Below are positions 59,040-64,000 of a stretch of DNA of 64,000 nt, in pieces. The notes below the pieces were generated by a model. The model worked only from the letters and a program-made list of their open reading frames with translations, was not told where the DNA came from and did not search any database. This DNA comes from Pachypanchax playfairii. Its lineage: Eukaryota; Chordata; Actinopteri; Cyprinodontiformes; Aplocheilidae. Positions within the stretch are counted from its first letter, which is position 1. Every line of letters begins with the position of its first letter. The translations under genes and the position numbers were made by a program. Location of the stretch: positions 571,356 through 635,355 of the forward strand of contig SSNP01000145.1 of the NCBI GenBank assembly GCA_006937955.1, read 5' to 3'.

Positions 59040-60110
59040 GAGGGCCTGATTTATTAAAGGTTTGTGGTTGTTAAAACAGGTACAAACTGCTCAGCGGCTG
59101 CAAAAACCAACAGCAGGTGATTTACTGACGGCGCACAGGTAAAACTGCGCCTGTTAAACCTGCCGCAAGACGCGCAAAATCCTTTTTACGCCTCTGCCTT
59201 TGATTAATATGCAATGTGGGCGTTTCTGTCAGAAGACGCTAAATATTGGGAGGAGGAAATGTGATTTATCAAACCTGAAAACTGTTTGCGGCTTCTAATT
59301 TTTACCGCCTTTGGAAAGCATGTCCTAACTTGGTGCAAAAATGATTGCAGTGATCGTTGCGTTAAGACATAGACAGACGTGTGGATCATTCCAGCACAGT
59401 TAGTGCTGCATCTCCCAGGGTAGATGGTCCAGTGTGTGTTTTGAATGCGGTGTTATGCGAGCAGATACACTAATTTTCCAAACACTTGTGATGCAAACGT
59501 TGTTGCAAATTATCCAGGCTCACGATTCTTTCATTCTGAGGAACAGTGTTATATTTACCAGGTTGAGAGATGGTGAATATGGAGATGTATCTTGGGTTAG
59601 TGTGTTACGTTATTCGTGCTGTAAATATAATTCCACACATTTATGATCTAATTGCAGCTCATGAGCTATTCCTAAGGAGATGGCGCAGACCCCCTTCACC
59701 CCTCCCTCCTAACACCTGTGCTCAACCCGACTACTGAGGGGATCATAAATAAAATTTGGCCCACATATGCACTAGAAACATTGTGGAGCGCACCGCACCC
59801 TGAAAAGCAGGTGTCGGTGTTTGGCCAACGAGGAGCACTTAACACACCAGCCTAGGTTTCCCTGATCAATGTTGTTTACTATGTGTTGCACACCATCACA
59901 GACCGGAGTCTGAAGATGTCTTTGCTGCAGCTCAACAATATTTCTTTGCCTCCTCTGTTCATATTTGAAGCTCCAATGGCTCAAAGTTCAGTTTCCGTTT
60001 GCGCCTTTCTTGCGCCCGCAAGAGAATAACGCCGTCAAACTCCTCATTTAAATATTGCTTTTTGCGCTGGTTAACAATTGCACAATCAATCTTAGGACGT
60101 GGTGGTTTGT
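59040..60110 (+). mobile_element. Degraded PIF/Harbinger element
   Basis: The left part begins GGGCCTGATTTATTAAAGG, a style of end seen in fish Harbinger-type elements, and contains repeated GCGC words (CTGCGCCTG, AGACGCGC). The transposase remnant (59414-59990) lies inside, and the right part repeats TTGCGCC and GCGCTGG words. No matching right terminal end or 3-bp target duplication could be fixed. Confidence 0.45.
59414..59990 (+). pseudogene. Harbinger transposase pseudogene (HARBI1-like)
   Basis: The frame at 59434-59643 contains QIIQAHDSFILRNSVIFTRL followed by RDGEYGDVSW, the eroded form of the Harbinger block (A/T)HDSFILRNS...GEYGDGWLLGD with its catalytic Asp motif. Downstream, in other frames, VERTAP...KAGVGV and INVVYYVLHTITD recall the VERTxGxLK and ACCVLHNIA blocks near the C-terminal Glu. 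Stops and frameshifts separate the pieces, so it is dead. In HARBI1-like proteins this domain is the nuclease; here it is only a fossil. Confidence 0.6.
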
Positions 60111-61043
60111 CACTACGCTGGCAGCCTATTAGCATCTGGGGTGAAGTATATCAACAGCAATGACTTCCCACCTGTGATGTAAGAGCCTGTGTATAAAGGT
60201 TTAGCTTGCTAGCACGGCGTATCTTCTAACAAAAAACTGCTCTGTAGTCAGAGAGAACCGTGCTAGTGCAGGTCCAGGCTGTGGTAGGATCACTCTGGGA
60301 ACTCGTTGACATAAGGAGCAAGGTGAGGTCACAGGTGGGCGTGTCAGGTACACAGAGAATGGCAGGTAAAAACTATTGTATGAGTATTTGATTACTCATC
60401 CATTTAGTCTTTCTTCTTTTGTGATTTTCATCCGCTAGGACGTGAAAGGAGGAAGGAAGGAGGTAACGGTAGAAAGAAAAAAAATCCTAGGAGTTTAAAA
60501 AAGCAACTAGAATTCTTTTCTGTTTATTGAATAATTTTCCCTCTTCGGACTGTCACGTCCTGGGCGTCTAAGAATCTAAACAAACAACGAACAAAGAGAA
60601 AAAACGAGCTTATTGTGTGAACCTCACGCATGATGGTCACAGTAACTCAAGAACGGGCCAATATTGGTGAGATATTGAGATTTATAACACAGTTTCAAAA
60701 CGCCATGTTAAATTAAACAGAGGGTTTAATTGATGCATTTGCATAAATTCAATTATCAGAGGAGTGATTGGATTTTTTTCTTACTTCAGCTGCATGAACA
60801 ACATGGCTTATTGCTTTTACTGAAAAATATCAGCCAGAACAGCTGTTTCTTTCCAATAGAAAACCTAATGTAACATTTCTAATTGATGGAGATATGAGTG
60901 CTGTGGATAAAGTATTTGCCCTTACAGAATTCATCCATTTCATCTTTATATCACACGTAAATGTTCCAGATCAGATTTGAATATTAGACAAAACTAAACC
61001 GAGTAAAAACACAAGGCAGTTCTGAAATGATGAGTTAGTTTAA

Positions 61044-61484
61044 AGACCCACTCCGATCATCTTTTGAGTTATTTCAAAGCATCTCAGTGGCCTTGAAATT
61101 ATGGCATTTTTACATTTTATGTGCCTTTTTCTAGGAAGTACTTTCTGCATAGCAGCAGTAGCTCATTAGCAAGTCGCCTCTGTGCTGTGGGAGGGACCGT
61201 TGGCACTGAGAATCCCACTGCCCCTACCGGTGCTGAGAGCTCTATGTTTATGCTAGCTCGACCGTTAGCTTACAGCTAGCAGAGCAGGAGCTTGTGCCCC
61301 ACCCAGTGCCTTTTCTACATCACAAACAGACCCATTTTTAAACCACATTTTTGCTACTGATTCACAAAGATTTGAATGCAGAAATTTCAAGCTTAATTTT
61401 CTTAAGACAAGTCCTCTGGCATCAGAAAAATGCCACAAGAACATGTTAACAACACGCAACATACGATTTTCATCAGAGAGGGAT
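61044..61484 (+). mobile_element. R2 MITE, copy 4
   Basis: TTAA (61040-61043) precedes AGACCCACTCCGAT. The middle matches the other copies (TGCATAGCAGCAGTAGCTCA, CTAGCTCGACCGTTAGC). The right end (CATCAGAGAGGGAT) has decayed and no right TTAA is left. Same orientation as copies 1 and 3. Confidence 0.7.
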
Positions 61485-62516
61485 AAAAACATCCAAATCA
61501 ACAGAAAACTTTATTTAGAAGAACATAGTCCTAGGAATAGCTAAGATACGGTGTCAAACCCTCAATCCCACTAAATGCTTTCAATACATGGTCTTTTAAT
61601 ATTATACAACATGACACATGTTCTTAGATCAAACAGCACCTCATAAATATGCTCAGACAACAGAAAGACTGTTGGTTGATACACTTAAATCATGATAAAA
61701 CATATTCTTTAATTCCCTTTTGCTTCCATTGTTTTGTGTAACATGTATTTTCATTAGTAGCTGAATATAATCATGTAGCAAAGATCAAAAATTAAATTAA
61801 AATTAATTTAATGGTGAACGATTCTGTACAGCATCACAATGGAAGTATTTACTCCTACATAATCATAAGAAAAAAGAGCAGTGCGGTAAGAACAGTATTG
61901 TTTTTAAAGAGTAAGAGTGAAAATATTATTGAACTGCTGGGAGCTTAGAAATATAAGTACATACTTTCAGAACCCCACGGTACATATTGAACCTTAAAAA
62001 TGTTACTTTTAAAAAGTGGTAGCTTAACATTTCTACTTCCCCAGGCTGTGTTTAAGAAGTCAGAGAGAGTTTACTGCCCACACCTCTGTAGTTAACCTCA
62101 ACTGGTGACCAGAGAAGGATTATTGTCTTAGGAAGGTAAGTTCGGGTTTATCTCTGCATGTCAACAAGCTGCTTCACTTTTTTCACTATAGTACATTGCT
62201 GGAAGCTGCTCGACAGAAATTTGCTCAGAAAAATGCAGAAAGATTTTGATCCTTTTGTTGTTGTTTTTTTCTTATTGATCCACTTTTAATGAGAAAAATC
62301 TTCCAGAGAGAAATACCAGCAGAAATAAACACTTATGTAGCTTCAATCCAAGAGTGAGTGTTCCTGTTGAGTTTTAAGGATTGTGAAATTAAAAAAAAAA
62401 AAAACAACAAAAAAAGCAACTGAAAAAAACCTTCCTTGCCAATTTTAGACAGTGTATAATATAACAGTTTCACTAATCGTGCATCTGCTTAGTTCAAATT
62501 CTTATTTAGATCATTT

Positions 62517-63035
62517 AGGCCATTTCATACAAATTTCAAGACTTTGTGGTTATTTCTTAAGTATTAACCAGTAATATGAAACATTTTATATCTATTCGGC
62601 TGGTTCCGTCAGGCTTCAGGCAGCAGCTCGTTCATATTCATTATTTGAATTTGCTGGACTCTGATTGGCTAACAAACTAGCCTATGAGAGCAAGGTATAC
62701 TGTTTCCTGCCCCGCTGCGCATGGCAACATCAGACGTCGTGTCTTCCTGTTTGCTACGTCTTATGCTAACAGCTTTTAGCCAGCAGCATGCTAGGTGTGG
62801 TTTCAACTGCGGGAGCTGATGAATACTAACGAACAAAGGAGTTGTGATGAAACAGATACAGGCTGTTTGAACTCAGAAGAACACTGGTGTTATCACCACC
62901 TGCGTAGTTTGAAAGATAAAAACTAAAAGAGAAGTTATTGACCAGGTGTCACCCATTATGAAGGTAAGAACACCTGTGGAGCTAAAATATTCAACAGAAA
63001 CCTCAGAAAAACTGTTTTTAATGGAAGGGGCCTCT
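62517..63035 (-). mobile_element. R1 MITE, copy 4
   Basis: Right flank TTAA (63036-63039) with GGGGCCTCT; left end eroded to TAGGCCATTTCATAC. Same orientation as copy 2. It lacks a block of about 45 bp after TTTATATCT near 62593 that other copies have (the part with the AATCAGTGTTTCC segment), so it is a deletion variant. Confidence 0.75.
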
Positions 63036-64000
63036 TTAAGCTAAATTCATTGGATAATAAAAACTTTTTGTATTTGAATTTTATAATGTACTGTAATTTC
63101 TACAGAATTCTATGGAGGAGGGTTTGGAAGCACGAACAGATGCAGCACTTCATGTACCAATATTTCTGCTGTAATAACAGCGTAATGCAAAATCTGAACT
63201 ATTTCTATAGGAGGTGCTATAGTTTTTCAGCGTGCAGCGTTTTTCACTCATTGCTTCTGGCTTAATTAAAGGCCCATTTTAATAGATAAACAATTATTTG
63301 TCTACTTAAATTTAAAATCTATTTAATATATTATTCCCTGATATTTTTTAACTGAAAAAGTAATTCCTTACAAATTAGATCATAAAAGCCCAAGATGTGA
63401 GACTTGGCTAAGCTTTCCTCAGGTCAAACAGAACGTATTATGTGATCTGATGCAAGTTCAAAGACGACATATCCAAACCTAGAAAAGGTTTATTACTTAA
63501 TATGCATGAAAATGGGAATTAGGAAGAACACACAGTCACCTTGTCAAGCCTACATGGCTGCTGTGGTATGATGCAAGTGTCAGCACAGCTAGTCATTAAA
63601 ATGCATCTCGCTACCGCCCATGAGATGGTCACCCCACAAACACTCTCTGCAATACAGTTCAAAGGCCCTCACACACACAATCTCATGGTTAAGGCTTTAT
63701 CCTCGCTCCTCCTCTGTGCTTTACTCTCATCTTCACAGAATCACTCAGTGCCTTTTCCTCTCTTTTCCCTCAGTGTATGATCTGATCTGAGCTGCGCCAA
63801 GTTGAGCTGGCCTGAATAAAAGAGGCTAAGAAACCCCTGAATGAGTTGACCTTCTCTCCAAAATATATAAAAAAAAGTGAGAGAGAGCAAGGACACTGGT
63901 AACATAGCTGACCCAAAACCCGATAACCCCGTTCCACTCTATGCATTCCAATTAGATCGATGCATACGTTGAATGTAATGGAGCAGATTCAGGCCAAAAT

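Larger units (their letters stand above)
53965..64000 (-). other. SNX29 upstream intron (at least 10 kb)
   Basis: No further SNX29 coding exon was recognised on the minus strand up to the right edge, so this is part of the intron before the coiled-coil exon, assuming the gene continues. It holds a TA-target MITE (56.3 kb), a Harbinger pseudogene (59 kb), an R2 and an R1 copy (61 and 62.5 kb). 57020-59030, 60120-61040, 61490-62510 and 63040-64000 show no gene or repeat I can support. Confidence 0.7.

Noticed and set aside
1..64000. CRISPR arrays, bacterial operons, retroviral or other viral genes, tRNA and rRNA genes
   Set aside because: None found. The only tRNA-like sequence belongs to a SINE with a damaged B box, and no gag, pol or env frames with LTRs were seen.

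Overview
The window is vertebrate nuclear DNA, almost certainly from a ray-finned (teleost) fish. It holds short exons with canonical GT-AG borders separated by introns of up to 26 kb, packed with teleost-type repeats (Tc1/mariner, hAT, TTAA-target elements, PIF/Harbinger, L2/Rex-type LINEs, a tRNA-derived SINE, long GT/CA runs). There are no operons, no bacterial-style gene packing and no CRISPR-like array. The species cannot be named from the sequence.

One host gene is recognisable. Five minus-strand exons encode consecutive C-terminal pieces of sorting nexin 29 (SNX29, a PX-domain protein): 53848-53964 (coiled coil), 46224-46279 (linker), 45801-45882 (start of PX), 19352-19492 (PX core) and 5041-5180 (end of PX). 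Splice phases match at every junction and the joined reading frame is open, so the whole window lies inside one transcription unit read right to left. Earlier exons lie beyond the right edge. The last coding exon was not found and is probably beyond the left edge.

Everything else is intron filled with mobile elements. Left to right: a LINE 3' fragment (0.8 kb); a hAT element carrying nested TTAA elements (3.2-4.6 kb); an old hAT broken up by a 348-bp tandem repeat and a SINE (10.2-11.8 kb); a TTAA element with a coding first-exon remnant and a 10-base assembly gap (13.5-14.2 kb); a hAT MITE (14.3 kb); a dead Tc1 transposase with an in-frame six-codon repeat expansion (16 kb); TTAA MITEs (17.8 and 20 kb); a hAT inside a hAT (20.6-21.3 kb); a complete, apparently intact Tc1-type transposon inside a larger TTAA element (25.4-29.5 kb); more MITEs (31, 36, 41.4, 43.8 and 44.8 kb); LINE and hAT remnants (46-52.5 kb); a repeat with a CA run lying against an SNX29 splice donor (53.5-53.8 kb); a TA-target MITE (56.3 kb); a PIF/Harbinger transposase pseudogene (59 kb); and two last MITE copies (61 and 62.5 kb).

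Two MITE families recur and are named here for reference. R1 has ends AGAGGCC, is about 520-580 bp, and has four copies plus a tail. R2 has ends AGACCCACTC, is about 480-660 bp, and has four copies. Both use TTAA target sites. I found no convincing new molecular system. The most informative items are the young intact transposon, the exon-like ORFs with splice donors inside TTAA and Harbinger-like elements, the LINE whose two ORF ends are joined by a deletion, and the CA repeat touching an SNX29 splice site.
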